DNA of 64,000 bases from Bacillota bacterium (GTDB lineage: Bacteria; Bacillota; Clostridia; Acetivibrionales; DTU013). A program made the translations under genes and the position numbers. The notes under the pieces are model-generated. The model made no database searches, was not told where the DNA came from, and saw only the letters and a list, made by a program, of their open reading frames with translations. The stretch spans positions 1 to 64,000 of the forward strand of contig JAEZCO010000070.1 of the NCBI GenBank assembly GCA_023433505.1. Direction: 5' to 3'. Of the stretch, positions 43,494-53,039 are shown piece by piece (the first letter of the stretch is position 1; the number at the start of each line of letters is the position of its first letter).

Positions 43494-44885
43494 TTGGGTA
43501 TAAGAGAAAAATTACTGGATTTTAAAAGAAGACTCTCAGATAGAAAAATGTACAGCATTGTCGTCGTTATTATTGCTGCGGTGGCCATATTCGGCATCTA
43601 TCAGTACAAGCACGCGGCAAATCTGAGACAGGAGCTGGACAATCAGTATAATCGGGCCTTCTATGATATGGTCGGTTATGTGCAGAACGTTCAAACGCTG
43701 CTGGCAAAATCGATGATCACCGGCACCCCTGCCAGGACGGCCACAACTCTCCAGGAGGCCTGGAGGCAATCCAACCTTGCGCAGACAAATCTTGGGCAGC
43801 TGCCGGTTTCGCAGCCTGTACTGGCCAATACATCCAAGTTCCTGACGCAGGTGGGGGATTTGAGCAATGCGTTGAACAACCAGAATGTCAAGGGAAAGTC
43901 CTTGAGCTCCGATCAATACAAAACCCTTGAGAAGCTTTACAATTACTCGGTGACACTGGGAAAAAACCTAGGAAATCTTCAAAACCAGCTGGCAAACGGA
44001 AGGCTGAGATGGGGTGAGCTTGCAGACAAAGGCACAAAGCTGTTTAAGAAAACATCCGCCAATGCTTCCATGAAGCAGCTTCAGGCGGTTGACAAAACTT
44101 TTCAGGATTATCCAAGGCTCATTTACGACGGACCTTTTTCGGACCATATGACGTCAGAAGAGCCCAAAGGCCTTACTGGAAACGAAATGAGCCAGGAAGA
44201 GGCAAAAAAGAGCGTAACCGAATTTATTGGCAAGGAAAGAATAAAGGAAATTAAGGACGCAGGCAAAAATGATTCGGGTCCCATGAAAACATACAGCTAT
44301 ACCGTGAGCTTAAAAGACAAGCCTGAAGATCAAAAAATCAATATCGGTGTGACAAAGAAGGGCGGACATATTTACTGGATGCTTTATAACAGGCCGGTAA
44401 AAGAAAAGAAGCTGAACATGGACGAAGCAAAGAAAAAAGGCCTGGAATTCCTGGAGAGCAAGGGCTACAAGGATATGATCGACACCTATTATCTGACCGA
44501 AGACAATACGGCAACGATAAATTATGCCTACCGGCAGGAAAATGTTGTGGCGTATCCGGACCTGATAAAGGTCAAGGTAGCTCTTGACACAGGCGAGGTC
44601 ACAGGCTTTGAAGCGAAGGCATATATAGCGGCACACACCAAGCGGGATATTCCCAAGCCGGCTATATCAGTGGAAGAGGCAAAGAAGAAGATCAGCAGCC
44701 ATATGGAAGTTATGAGTTCGGGGCTTGCAATTATCCCGACAAACCACAAATCGGAGATTTTCTGCTATGAGTTCAAGGGTAAGCTGAACAAGAATGATTT
44801 CCTCGTTTATATCAACGCCAAGACCGGGGAGGAAGAAGATATCCTCATGATTGTGAACACACCCAATGGAATACTGACGATGTAG
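43494..44885 (+). CDS. ypeB: Germination protein YpeB
   Basis: 463 residues. One N-terminal membrane segment (about 22-38, IVVVIIAAVAIFGIY) precedes the YpeB N-domain (LRQELDNQYNRAFYDMVGYVQNVQTLL). The C-terminal half has PepSY-like repeats (MSQEEAKKSVTEFIG, MDEAKKKGLEFLESKGY, VEEAKKKIS). YpeB stabilises SleB in the dormant spore. TTG 43494 with AGGAGGG at 43481-43487 is used; the ORF upstream runs into sleB. The sleB-ypeB order is the standard germination operon. Confidence 0.92.
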   Translation: MGIREKLLDFKRRLSDRKMYSIVVVIIAAVAIFGIYQYKHAANLRQELDNQYNRAFYDMVGYVQNVQTLLAKSMITGTPARTATTLQEAWRQSNLAQTNLGQLPVSQPVLANTSKFLTQVGDLSNALNNQNVKGKSLSSDQYKTLEKLYNYSVTLGKNLGNLQNQLANGRLRWGELADKGTKLFKKTSANASMKQLQAVDKTFQDYPRLIYDGPFSDHMTSEEPKGLTGNEMSQEEAKKSVTEFIGKERIKEIKDAGKNDSGPMKTYSYTVSLKDKPEDQKINIGVTKKGGHIYWMLYNRPVKEKKLNMDEAKKKGLEFLESKGYKDMIDTYYLTEDNTATINYAYRQENVVAYPDLIKVKVALDTGEVTGFEAKAYIAAHTKRDIPKPAISVEEAKKKISSHMEVMSSGLAIIPTNHKSEIFCYEFKGKLNKNDFLVYINAKTGEEEDILMIVNTPNGILTM

Positions 44886-44955
44886 CTTTCCTGCTATTGC
44901 GGTATATAAGGAAGAATTACAAAGTAACACGGAAACGGATTCCGGTGTGCTGTAG

Positions 44956-44977
44956 GGGCGGGTTTTCATGCCCGCCC
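44956..44977. repeat. GGGCGGG hairpin downstream of ypeB
   Basis: GGGCGGG (44956-44962) pairs with CCCGCCC (44971-44977) across TTTTCATG. A similar GGGGCGGGC motif occurs near 25827. It may end ypeB transcription but lacks a T-run. Confidence 0.5.
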
Positions 44978-45100
44978 GTGCGGCTTCCATGCGACAGGTG
45001 ACGGTTCTCTTGTGAACTCTTTGCAGTTTTTTATCCTACAAAGAGTTGTTTCACAGCTATGACAAATGTGGCCATCTCTTATGCTAGTGCAATCATAAAC

Positions 45101-45393
45101 CTCTTTATCACTGTAAAGCAAAATGGGTGGGCATGGCTGCGAATAAATGCGTCATGTGGAGTCATGGCTGCAGACTGTTTGTCCAGGCGAAGTTCGAATG
45201 CGGGCCCCAGAGGAATACCCGTAACACTTCGGCACGGACGCCGAAGACGCTTGTCTTGAGCCAGGGAGGGCGAATGACAAGCGCCCGCATTGGGACGAGC
45301 CTGGACATTACAGCCTGCCCATGACGGAGCTTGATGCAGGGATTTGCAGTCATGTCCGCCCATTCCCCTGAAAGTCAGCAGGATCCCTTTCTA
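45101..45393 (+). ncRNA. Dispersed structured-RNA-like element, copy A
   Basis: About 293 bp without a conserved protein frame. Nested stems from outside in: 45123-45135/45351-45363, 45150-45155/45321-45326, 45180-45188/45299-45307 (TGTCCAGGC/GCCTGGACA) and 45197-45204/45284-45291 (AATGCGGG/CCCGCATT). Two hairpins sit inside the last stem: 45227-45233/45240-45246 (CTTCGGC/GCCGAAG) and 45248-45255/45276-45283 (CGCTTGTC/GACAAGCG). The same plan is seen in the copies at 12975 and 13360 with compensatory changes. GAGATTGCCGC, a dispersed-palindrome segment, follows at 45418. The remaining gap 44886-45651 has no gene. Confidence 0.65.
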
Positions 45394-45566
45394 GCCCAGA
45401 ATAGTACCTTGAAGTTGAGATTGCCGCGCTTTACTGCATTTGCTCTTGTTAGTAAAAATTCAAAATCAAAGCAGTCCATTGACATTTCTGAATAAGTAAA
45501 TAAACTAGAAGACTGACACTCTAGACAATTCGAATTACAAATGATATAAATCGATTATTGCGAATA

Positions 45567-45595
45567 TTGATGTGTAAAATACGCTGTGCTATACT
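45567..45595 (+). promoter_or_regulatory. Promoter of the glycoside locus
   Basis: TTGATG (45567-45572), 17-nt spacer, TATACT (45590-45595), 56 nt upstream of the GH172 start. Confidence 0.7.
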
Positions 45596-45651
45596 CCAGT
45601 TAAACTAACCGGAGAACCATGTCCGGAAGAGAGGCGGCAGGTGAGTTTACC

Positions 45652-46755
45652 ATGCTTGGAGAAATCTATAAATTCAAGGATTGCAGAACAAAAAGAGTCT
45701 CAAGCTTTGATAAAACCGGCGGAAATCAGGATTTCATCAAATTTTCGCCCGGCGAGACCAAAGCCATTGCAGAAATAAGCGACGCGGGAATAATCAAACA
45801 TATTTGGGTGACAATTGCCTGCAATGACCCCATGTTCCGAAGAAACATAATCCTCCGCATGTACTGGGACGGCGAGGAAAATCCAAGTGTGGAAAGCCCT
45901 ATCGGGGATTTCTTCGGACAGGGCTGGGGGGAGAATTACAATTTTATCTCTTTGCCCATTGCCGCGGCTCCTGCCCAGGGAAAAGCCTTCAACTGTTATT
46001 TTCCGATGCCCTTTGGCGCCGGCGCCGTTATTACAATCGAAAACCAGTCTGAATACACGATCGACAGCTTTTTTTTCAATATTGATTATGAAATACATCC
46101 CTCAATTGCTGAGGATGCAGGCAGGTTCCATGCATGGTGGAACCGGGAGATTACCCTGCCCGAAAACGACATGGAAAACGAGTGGGCTTTATTCAAGGAA
46201 GATTATAAGAATCCCGGCAATGCAAGCAATTATGTATTCGCGGATATTGTGGGAAAGGGCTCCTTTGCCGGGATCAACTATTATGTCGATAACCCGGGGC
46301 CTATGTGGTATGGCGAAGGCGACGACATGTGGATGATTGACGGCGAGGATTGGCCCGGTTCTCTCCATGGCACCGGCACCGAAGACTTTTTCAATTCTGC
46401 CTGGTGTCCCACGGAGATTTACCAGCATCCTTATTTCGGCTACGCCAGGGTGACCAACAAGCTGGGCTGGATGGGCAGAACCCACTGCTACCGCTTCTTT
46501 ATACAGGATCCCGTTTATTTTACTAAATCGCTGCATGCCAGCATAGAGCACGGACATGCAAACAATCTGACGCTGGACATTGCCACCGTTGCATACTGGT
46601 ATCAGGAAGAGCCCCATAAGCCTTACCCTGCAATTCCGGAAAGGGATAAAAGACAAAACCTGCCTGAGATATGGGCGACGGATATCCACCGATGGAGGCA
46701 TGCCTGGAGGGAATCCATGGGCAGCGGAAAGCTCTGGGGAAATGAAAAACCTTAA
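45652..46755 (+). CDS. GH172 (DUF2961) glycoside hydrolase
   Basis: 367 residues, DUF2961/GH172 double jelly-roll family. Known members are difructose-anhydride synthases/hydrolases and alpha-D-arabinofuranosidases or fructofuranosidases. Seen: the N-terminal FKDCRTKRVSSFDKTGGN, SPIGDFFGQGWG, ENQS and LHGTGTEDFFNSAW with conserved acidic residues. There is no signal peptide, so it is cytosolic. ATG 45652 follows AGGTGAG by 8 nt; an upstream ATG at 45619 with GGAG is possible. It opens the glycoside locus and is 11 bp from the Nif3-like gene. Confidence 0.85.
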   Translation: MLGEIYKFKDCRTKRVSSFDKTGGNQDFIKFSPGETKAIAEISDAGIIKHIWVTIACNDPMFRRNIILRMYWDGEENPSVESPIGDFFGQGWGENYNFISLPIAAAPAQGKAFNCYFPMPFGAGAVITIENQSEYTIDSFFFNIDYEIHPSIAEDAGRFHAWWNREITLPENDMENEWALFKEDYKNPGNASNYVFADIVGKGSFAGINYYVDNPGPMWYGEGDDMWMIDGEDWPGSLHGTGTEDFFNSAWCPTEIYQHPYFGYARVTNKLGWMGRTHCYRFFIQDPVYFTKSLHASIEHGHANNLTLDIATVAYWYQEEPHKPYPAIPERDKRQNLPEIWATDIHRWRHAWRESMGSGKLWGNEKP

Positions 46756-46766
46756 GGAGGGGATTT

Positions 46767-47579
46767 ATGAAAGCCAATGAGATTTTGAACCATTTTTTAT
46801 CCCTTGCGGACTGGTTTGACAAGACCGCAACCGTTGACCGGATTATCATGGGAGATCCCCAAAAGGATGTAAATAAAATTCTGGTCACATGGATGAGCAC
46901 GCTTCAAGCTGTTGAATACGCTGTTGAGCACGGCTTTGATATGATTATGACCCATGAGCCTACCTTCTGGATCCATTCGCACGAACTGGAGAATATGAAG
47001 GACTGGGAAGCGGATCATGTAAAACGGAAAGCAGCAGAGGAAAAGAAAAGACTGATCGAAGAGAACGGGATTGTCATAGTGCGTAATCATGATGTGTGGG
47101 ATAGGATGCCCGATTTAGGAATACCGTGGGCCCTGGCAGATTTCCTGGGATTTAAGGGAATGCCATGCGCTGTCGGAGAAGAGGGCTTCCAGCATAGATA
47201 TGATATGGAGCCTGTCAAGCTTGGGGTATTTGCCAAAAAGATGGCATCCAGGCTGGCTTTGCTCGGGGAGCCCCAAATACAGGTTTTTGGCGATCTTGAA
47301 AAGGAAGTGTCAAGGATAGGCATAGGGACAGGCTGCTGCTGTAAATTGGATACCTTCAGCAAGATGGGCTGCGATGCTGCCTTCGTATGCGACGATGGAA
47401 TCTGGTATTGGCAGGACATCACCTGGGCACTGGAGGCCGGTTATCCCATCCTCCGGATAAACCATGGGACCTCCGAAGAACCGGGAATGATCACCCTTGC
47501 AGAATATATAAACAACAACCTGCAGGGGATAAGCGCCCAGTATCTGCCCCATATATCCGGAATCAATATGATCGGATGA
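46767..47579 (+). CDS. Nif3-like dinuclear-metal protein
   Basis: 270 residues, NIF3/DUF34 family. Metal ligands are visible: MTHEPTFW (about 54), VIVRNHDVWD (about 106) and the C-terminal LRINHGTSEEPG (His..Glu..Glu, about 235). The family makes hexameric rings with two metals; its chemistry is still poorly known. There is an AAGGAGGGG ribosome site. Being placed inside a sugar-catabolic operon rather than by rpoD or trmK suggests a specialised member acting on a locus intermediate; that is inference. Confidence 0.8.
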   Translation: MKANEILNHFLSLADWFDKTATVDRIIMGDPQKDVNKILVTWMSTLQAVEYAVEHGFDMIMTHEPTFWIHSHELENMKDWEADHVKRKAAEEKKRLIEENGIVIVRNHDVWDRMPDLGIPWALADFLGFKGMPCAVGEEGFQHRYDMEPVKLGVFAKKMASRLALLGEPQIQVFGDLEKEVSRIGIGTGCCCKLDTFSKMGCDAAFVCDDGIWYWQDITWALEAGYPILRINHGTSEEPGMITLAEYINNNLQGISAQYLPHISGINMIG

Positions 47580-47648
47580 CCGGGTTTGGAATATGATTTG
47601 CTGTATATTACTTTGTGCTTTGAGCACGGTGAAAGGAATGTATTTTGA

Positions 47649-49994
47649 ATGCAAAACAGATATGGTTACTTCAATGAAGAGGGAAACGAGTTTACGATAA
47701 CCAACCCCGAGACGCCGCGGGCTTTTGATAATTTTCTCTGGAATCAAGCCATCTTTTCAAATGTTCAGCAAACAGGCGTAGGGTACTGTGATTACCAGGT
47801 AGACGGTAACGAGGCTGTACAGCTGCTTACAGGCAATGGCAGGATTTGCGACTTTGATATGTTCGGCCGCGATAACCTCATGAGCAGGCTGGTCTACATC
47901 CGCGATAATGAAACGGGCGATTTTTGGAATGTAAACTGGGAGCCGGTAAGAAAGAAATACGATCACTATGAATGTACTCACGGATTGGGATATACAGTCA
48001 TACGGAGTGAAGTAAATGGAATTGCGTCGGAGTTCAGAATTTTTATCCCCAAGGGTAAAGATCCGGTGGAGCTCTGGACACTGAAAACACTGAATACCAC
48101 ATCAAGAAAACGGGATTTGTCCGTTTTCGTATATAATCAGTTTCAATTCAGGTACAAATGGGGCTTTGACAGTTACGGCGACATGCTGTTCCGGTCGGTG
48201 AGGCTCAGCAGGGAGCAAAATGCCGTAGTCGCGGACAAACATCCGCACCGAAAGCCCCATTGCTATCTTACGGGATTTTTAACTTCGGACGAATATATAA
48301 AGGCCTATGATGGCACCCGGGATGCTTTTGTGGGCATGTACAGCACGCTGCAGGAGCCTCAGGCTGTGGTAAACGGCCGGTGTACAAACACTCCGGGCTC
48401 TTCTGACGCCACCATCGGTGCGGTTCAATATGATCTGGAACTGGAAAGCGGCAAGGAAAAAGAAATTTCACTGCTTCTGGGCGCCACGGACAAAGAGGAA
48501 AACATTGCCCTTTTCAAAGAAAAGTATTTGGGTAATTATGAGAAATATTTCTGTGAATTGAAAGAAGATAAACAACGGATGACTGCCGGTGTCCGGGTGA
48601 AAACTCCGGATGAACACCTCGACAGGCTGTTGAACAACTGGATAAAACAGCAGGCTTCGTTTGGCGCCGCCTGGTGCAGGTGGGGCTGGAACGGCTACCG
48701 GGATATTGTTCAGCACGGCTATGGAGTCTCGTCTCTGGAGCCTGCCAGGACAGGGGAGATTCTCAGAGAAGCGCTGCAATATCAATACAGCAGCGGCCTC
48801 GCCCTTCGCGGCTGGAACCCCGTTGACGAAAAAGCCTACTCCGACAGTGCTCTCTGGCTGGTATTTACACTGACGGCCTACCTTAAGGAAACGGGCGATT
48901 TCAAAATCCTGGCGGAGGAGATCCCTTTTTATGACGGTGGCAGCGCAACTGTTCTGGGGCATATTGAGCGGGCCCTGGACTTTCTGGAAAACAACAAGGG
49001 CATCCACGAGCTGTGCCTCATCAAGTTCGGGGATTGGAACGATTCATTGACCGCCGTGGGCAAGGAAGGCCGGGGCGAAAGTGTCTGGCTCAGTGAAGCC
49101 TATGCGGAAGCCTTACAGCAGATGACAGAGCTCTATGCCCGGCTTGGTACGGAAGAAAAAGTGAAGGATTGCCGGCTACGGTATCAAAGGATCAAGGCTG
49201 CAGTAAACGGGACTGCCTGGGATGGCGGATGGTATAACCGTTGTTTTGACGATAGTGGTAAACCTGTGGGTTCCAATGCCAGTGCCCAGGGGAAAATTTT
49301 CATAGAAGCCCAGGCATGGGCCATGATCTCCGGTATAGCGGACCGGGAGAGGGCTGAAAAGCTCTTGCAGTCCTGTGATGAGCTGCTGCTGACAAATGCA
49401 GGGTATAGACTGCTGTCTCCTGTTTTTACCCGGCCCGATGACAATATCGGCCGAATCAGCTGCCTTGAACCCGGTATTTGTGAAAACGGTACGATCTATT
49501 CCCACTGCAATGCCTGGATGATCCTGGGGCTTCTGAGGCTGGGCAAAGCGGAAAAGGCCTATGAGCTGTTCAAACGGATTACACCCGGATATTTCAAGGA
49601 TGAAGAGGATCCCAAGCGGAAGTGCCCGCCCTATGTTTATGCGAACTGCTACTATGGTCCGGACCACAGGAATAATGCCTTTCAAATGGAATTTACCTGG
49701 ATTACGGGGTCGATTGCCTGGTATAACAATCTTCTGGTGAATGATTTCCTCGGTGTCAAGCCGGATTATGACGGATTGCGGGTAGCGCCGTGCATTCCAC
49801 CGGAATGGCAGGAATATACTGTAGAAAGAAGATTCAGAAATGCGGTTTACACCATTAATGTCAAAAACCCCTACGGCCTGCAGCAAGGGAAGCCCGGAAT
49901 AAAGGTCGACGGCGTCAGTATTGACGGCAATCTTTTACCGGCCTTCAATGATGGCGGTATGCACAATGTCGAGATCATAGTAGAGCGAGGTTAG
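47649..49994 (+). CDS. GH94-like glycoside phosphorylase
   Basis: 781 residues. The GH94 plan is visible: N-terminal beta-sandwich (about 1-280) with FWNVNWEPV and ECTHGLGYTVI, helical linker, (alpha/alpha)6 barrel (about 320-700) with WCRWGWNGYRDIVQH and the catalytic Asp in KFGDWNDSLTAVGKEGRGES (about 459), and a C-terminal jelly roll. GH94 enzymes phosphorolyse beta-linked disaccharides such as cellobiose, chitobiose or laminaribiose in the cytosol. The exact substrate is not clear. The UroD-like gene begins 4 bp after its stop, so they are co-transcribed. Confidence 0.85.
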   Translation: MQNRYGYFNEEGNEFTITNPETPRAFDNFLWNQAIFSNVQQTGVGYCDYQVDGNEAVQLLTGNGRICDFDMFGRDNLMSRLVYIRDNETGDFWNVNWEPVRKKYDHYECTHGLGYTVIRSEVNGIASEFRIFIPKGKDPVELWTLKTLNTTSRKRDLSVFVYNQFQFRYKWGFDSYGDMLFRSVRLSREQNAVVADKHPHRKPHCYLTGFLTSDEYIKAYDGTRDAFVGMYSTLQEPQAVVNGRCTNTPGSSDATIGAVQYDLELESGKEKEISLLLGATDKEENIALFKEKYLGNYEKYFCELKEDKQRMTAGVRVKTPDEHLDRLLNNWIKQQASFGAAWCRWGWNGYRDIVQHGYGVSSLEPARTGEILREALQYQYSSGLALRGWNPVDEKAYSDSALWLVFTLTAYLKETGDFKILAEEIPFYDGGSATVLGHIERALDFLENNKGIHELCLIKFGDWNDSLTAVGKEGRGESVWLSEAYAEALQQMTELYARLGTEEKVKDCRLRYQRIKAAVNGTAWDGGWYNRCFDDSGKPVGSNASAQGKIFIEAQAWAMISGIADRERAEKLLQSCDELLLTNAGYRLLSPVFTRPDDNIGRISCLEPGICENGTIYSHCNAWMILGLLRLGKAEKAYELFKRITPGYFKDEEDPKRKCPPYVYANCYYGPDHRNNAFQMEFTWITGSIAWYNNLLVNDFLGVKPDYDGLRVAPCIPPEWQEYTVERRFRNAVYTINVKNPYGLQQGKPGIKVDGVSIDGNLLPAFNDGGMHNVEIIVERG

Positions 49995-49998
49995 AACG

Positions 49999-51075
49999 AT
50001 GAGTTTTCAAAATAGTCTATGCAGTAAAGCAGAAAAATTTAAGGCGTTTTTCGAAGACAAAAGTCCGGGGCAGATCCTCGTTTTAATTTCACCCTATACC
50101 TTCCCCATAGACTATGCGGGGCATGGGTTTGAAGAAAGGCCTCTGAGCTTCTGGGATTTCGAAAGGGATATCGACAGCTTCATGGAGGACAGAATTGCCA
50201 AGCTGCGGTTTTTCAGCGAGTATACCAAAGACCTTGACAATGATTACATACCCTCCATTTCCGGAGGCCTTGGGATCGGTGTAGACAGCGCGTATCTGTC
50301 GGGAGCCGAAGTTATTTTCGGGGAGGAAACCAGCTGGGTGCACCCGGTGATTAATGACTGGGAAGATATGAAAAATCTTCGGATGGATGAGTCAAACCAG
50401 TGGTTTCAGCTTTTAAAGCACATGACGAAAGTAAGCGTCGAGATGTGTGACGGTGATTATTTCACCGGCACTTTTCCCCATTTATCGCCTACCGACATGG
50501 CCAATGCACTGAGAGGGAACCAGATATTCTACGATTACTATGATTATCCGGAGAAAGTCCATGAATTGATGCAGATCAGTTCCGAAGCAATCTTGTGGCT
50601 TGAAAGGGAGCTGCGCAAAATAACACAGCCCATCATGGGCGGGACAGTCACAGCAAACATGTGGTTCCCGGGGGAAGCTCCGTTTTTCTCCGAGGATGTA
50701 GCCGACCTTTGTTCACCTGACATTTACAAGGAATTCGGCTTCAAGCACACGCAAAATGTGATCGACGCAATCGGCGGCGCTTATATACACCATCATGCAA
50801 AAGGCTTGCATGTGCACAAGGAAATAGCGAAATTAAGTGGCCTCAAAACCTTGGAAATAAGCTGGGACCCAAATTGTCCCAGACCCATCGACCGGATGGC
50901 AGAGGTCTACGGAGATTCCAACGGCGTACCGCTGATGACACGCTGTACCGCGGCAGATGTTTATGACAGAATTGAGGAGATGAAAAAAGGCAGGCTCATT
51001 TTGATGCTGAACATCAAAAGCCTGGAAGAGGGCCGGGAGGTTATGAAGTTTATCCGCAAGCATTCTAGGATATGA
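49999..51075 (+). CDS. Uroporphyrinogen-decarboxylase-like protein
   Basis: 358 residues with the UroD/MtaA TIM-barrel pattern: FFSEDVADLCSPDIYKEFGFKH, IHHHAKGLHVHKEIAKL and the C-terminal VPLMTRCTAADVYDRIEEM. The N-terminal Arg-rich porphyrin motif of true HemE is absent, so it is not a haem enzyme. Members of this divergent group occur repeatedly in clostridial sugar loci, some as corrinoid or methyl-transfer-like proteins. The function here is unknown. It is tightly linked to the GH94 gene (4 bp). Confidence 0.78.
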   Translation: MSFQNSLCSKAEKFKAFFEDKSPGQILVLISPYTFPIDYAGHGFEERPLSFWDFERDIDSFMEDRIAKLRFFSEYTKDLDNDYIPSISGGLGIGVDSAYLSGAEVIFGEETSWVHPVINDWEDMKNLRMDESNQWFQLLKHMTKVSVEMCDGDYFTGTFPHLSPTDMANALRGNQIFYDYYDYPEKVHELMQISSEAILWLERELRKITQPIMGGTVTANMWFPGEAPFFSEDVADLCSPDIYKEFGFKHTQNVIDAIGGAYIHHHAKGLHVHKEIAKLSGLKTLEISWDPNCPRPIDRMAEVYGDSNGVPLMTRCTAADVYDRIEEMKKGRLILMLNIKSLEEGREVMKFIRKHSRI

Positions 51076-51188
51076 GCGGACGTAGAGATTATATGGTTTC
51101 ATAAAAATATTCATGTCCTCATGGGATAACATAAACCCAGATCATCTCAACTGTTAAATCATTATGCAAAAAACGGGGGAATGAGAAA

Positions 51189-52787
51189 ATGGCGTATTCA
51201 GATATTATTGCTATACCCGATCATGTAATTATTCAAGGTAATTCCGGATGGGTGCCGATGGAAAGAGGCAATGACGGTCACTGGCATGGAAAAGGCGTGG
51301 ATGTTGAGACCGCAAAAGAAGAAGAACAGCTGTTAATCATGCTATATTCGGGGAAAACGCCCATAAAACGGATTATACTGAAATGGAGGGCAGATCTATC
51401 TCACGGGACACAATTGCTGGGCGACCATTGGGAAAGAGGCTATGGCGACCTGGAGTGGAGAGGGATAGTACCCGAGCGGGTCATGCCATGGTATTTTCTT
51501 TTAAATGATGGAAAGGCCACTCATGGATACGGTGTAATGACACAGCCCAATGCCATGTGCTTCTGGATGGCGGACACCAAATATATGACCTTGTGCCTTG
51601 ATGTGCGGTGCGGCGGAGAAGGAGTTATCCTTGGCAGCAGGACTCTTCACGGCGCTTCAGTCATCGCGCGGAAGGGAAATGAAAATGAAACTCCCTTTGA
51701 AGCAGCTGCAGCATTCTGCAAATTGATGTGTCCGAATCCTTTGCAGCCGAAGCAGCCTGTTTATGGAGGAAACAACTGGTATTATGCATATGGCAGCAGT
51801 TCCCATGAACAAATCCTCAGAGACGCGGAGTTGATTGCATCTTTGTCGCCTTCTAACGATAACCGTCCTTTTATGGTAATTGACGACGGATGGCAGCTAT
51901 GCCATACGAAAGCATGCAACGGCGGGCCATGGTCATTCGGGAATTATTTGTTCCCCGATATGCAAAGGCTTGCAGGACAGATGAAAGTGGAGGGGACGAA
52001 GCCCGGGTTGTGGATGCGGCCTTTGATGACCGCCGAAAAGGTGCCCGACAGTTGGCGCCTGCCCGGCAAACGCTTTAAGGCGCCGGAATACGACCAGTAT
52101 CTGGACCCAAGCCTGCCGGAGGTACTTGATATGGTCAGCCGGGATATCGGCAGGATATCGGCATGGGGTTACAGGCTCGTCAAACATGACTTCAGCACGT
52201 ATGATCTCCTGGGGCGCTGGGGCTTTGATATGAATTGGGAGCTTACCAACGACGGATGGCATTTCGCCGACAGGACGAAGACCACGGCTGAAATCATCGC
52301 CGGACTTTACAGGACTATCCGCGAGGCGGCAGGAAACATGATGGTGCTCGGCTGTAATACGGTTACCCACATTGCGGCAGGCTTTTTTGAGATTCAGCGT
52401 ACCGGTGACGATACCAGCGGAGTCCAATGGGAAAGGACCAGAAAAATGGGCATAAATACGCTGGCTTTCAGGATGGGCCAGCACGGGGCTTTCTATGCAG
52501 TGGATGCAGATTGTGCGGCAATAACGGATAAAGTGCCCTGGTCTCTGAGTGAACAGTGGCTCCGCCTGCTGTCCCTCAGCGGAACGCCTCTGTTTGTTTC
52601 AGCTGCGCCGGAGGCCATGGGAAAGGAACAGGAAGAAGCATTAAAGAAAGCATTTGACGCTGCCTCCAGGCCCCTTCCGCCGGGAGAGCCCCTGGATTGG
52701 ATGCACTCCACCTGTCCGGCGAAATGGAAGCTGGGGGAGGGTATTATGGAGTTTGATTGGTTCAAGGAGGACGAAATCAGTATCTGA
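51189..52787 (+). CDS. GH36-like (clan D) alpha-glycosidase
   Basis: 532 residues. The TIM-barrel region shows the clan-D marks: NNWYYAYG, FMVIDDGWQ, KPGLWMRPL, the nucleophile Asp in RLVKHDFSTYD (about 336) and the acid/base region QRTGDDTSG. The N-terminal beta domain is short. It resembles Sip1/raffinose-synthase-like or GH36/GH31-clan alpha-galactosidases, more distant than typical AgaN. It is cytosolic (no signal). A strong bidirectional terminator follows, so it ends the first operon of the locus. Confidence 0.8.
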   Translation: MAYSDIIAIPDHVIIQGNSGWVPMERGNDGHWHGKGVDVETAKEEEQLLIMLYSGKTPIKRIILKWRADLSHGTQLLGDHWERGYGDLEWRGIVPERVMPWYFLLNDGKATHGYGVMTQPNAMCFWMADTKYMTLCLDVRCGGEGVILGSRTLHGASVIARKGNENETPFEAAAAFCKLMCPNPLQPKQPVYGGNNWYYAYGSSSHEQILRDAELIASLSPSNDNRPFMVIDDGWQLCHTKACNGGPWSFGNYLFPDMQRLAGQMKVEGTKPGLWMRPLMTAEKVPDSWRLPGKRFKAPEYDQYLDPSLPEVLDMVSRDIGRISAWGYRLVKHDFSTYDLLGRWGFDMNWELTNDGWHFADRTKTTAEIIAGLYRTIREAAGNMMVLGCNTVTHIAAGFFEIQRTGDDTSGVQWERTRKMGINTLAFRMGQHGAFYAVDADCAAITDKVPWSLSEQWLRLLSLSGTPLFVSAAPEAMGKEQEEALKKAFDAASRPLPPGEPLDWMHSTCPAKWKLGEGIMEFDWFKEDEISI

Positions 52788-52814
52788 TAGGACAGAATTA
52801 AATAGAATAGTATC

Positions 52815-52874
52815 AAGAAAAAAGACTCTCACGCCGGTATGATTAAACATACTGAATTGAGAGTCTTTTTTCTT
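52815..52874. terminator. Bidirectional terminator after the GH36-like gene
   Basis: AAGAAAAAAGACTCTCA pairs perfectly with TGAGAGTCTTTTTTCTT: 17-bp arms with a 26-nt loop, A-run and T-run on both sides. Confidence 0.92.
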
Positions 52875-52956
52875 GGCAGGAACATGGGAAGGATTTTCAG
52901 CGGGCGGGGGGACCGAAACGGGTTAAAAAAGCCGTAGAAACATCACAATTTTCACG

Positions 52957-52984
52957 TTGTATCCGGCATCCCTTTCACTATAAT
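52957..52984 (+). promoter_or_regulatory. Promoter of the GH106/transport operon
   Basis: TTGTAT (52957-52962), 16-nt spacer, TATAAT (52979-52984), about 56 nt before the start at 53040. Confidence 0.65.
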
Positions 52985-53039
52985 TATATATATAAAGCTT
53001 ATGCAATGATGATAGATGAAGGGATCAAAGGTAATTTTC

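Noticed and set aside
45059..45363. Frames on both strands in the ypeB-GH172 gap
   Set aside because: Same reason as for the copy at 12975: structured element, not coding.
49999..51075. hemE (uroporphyrinogen decarboxylase)
   Set aside because: The N-terminal Arg motif of HemE is missing and the gene is embedded in a sugar operon without haem genes.
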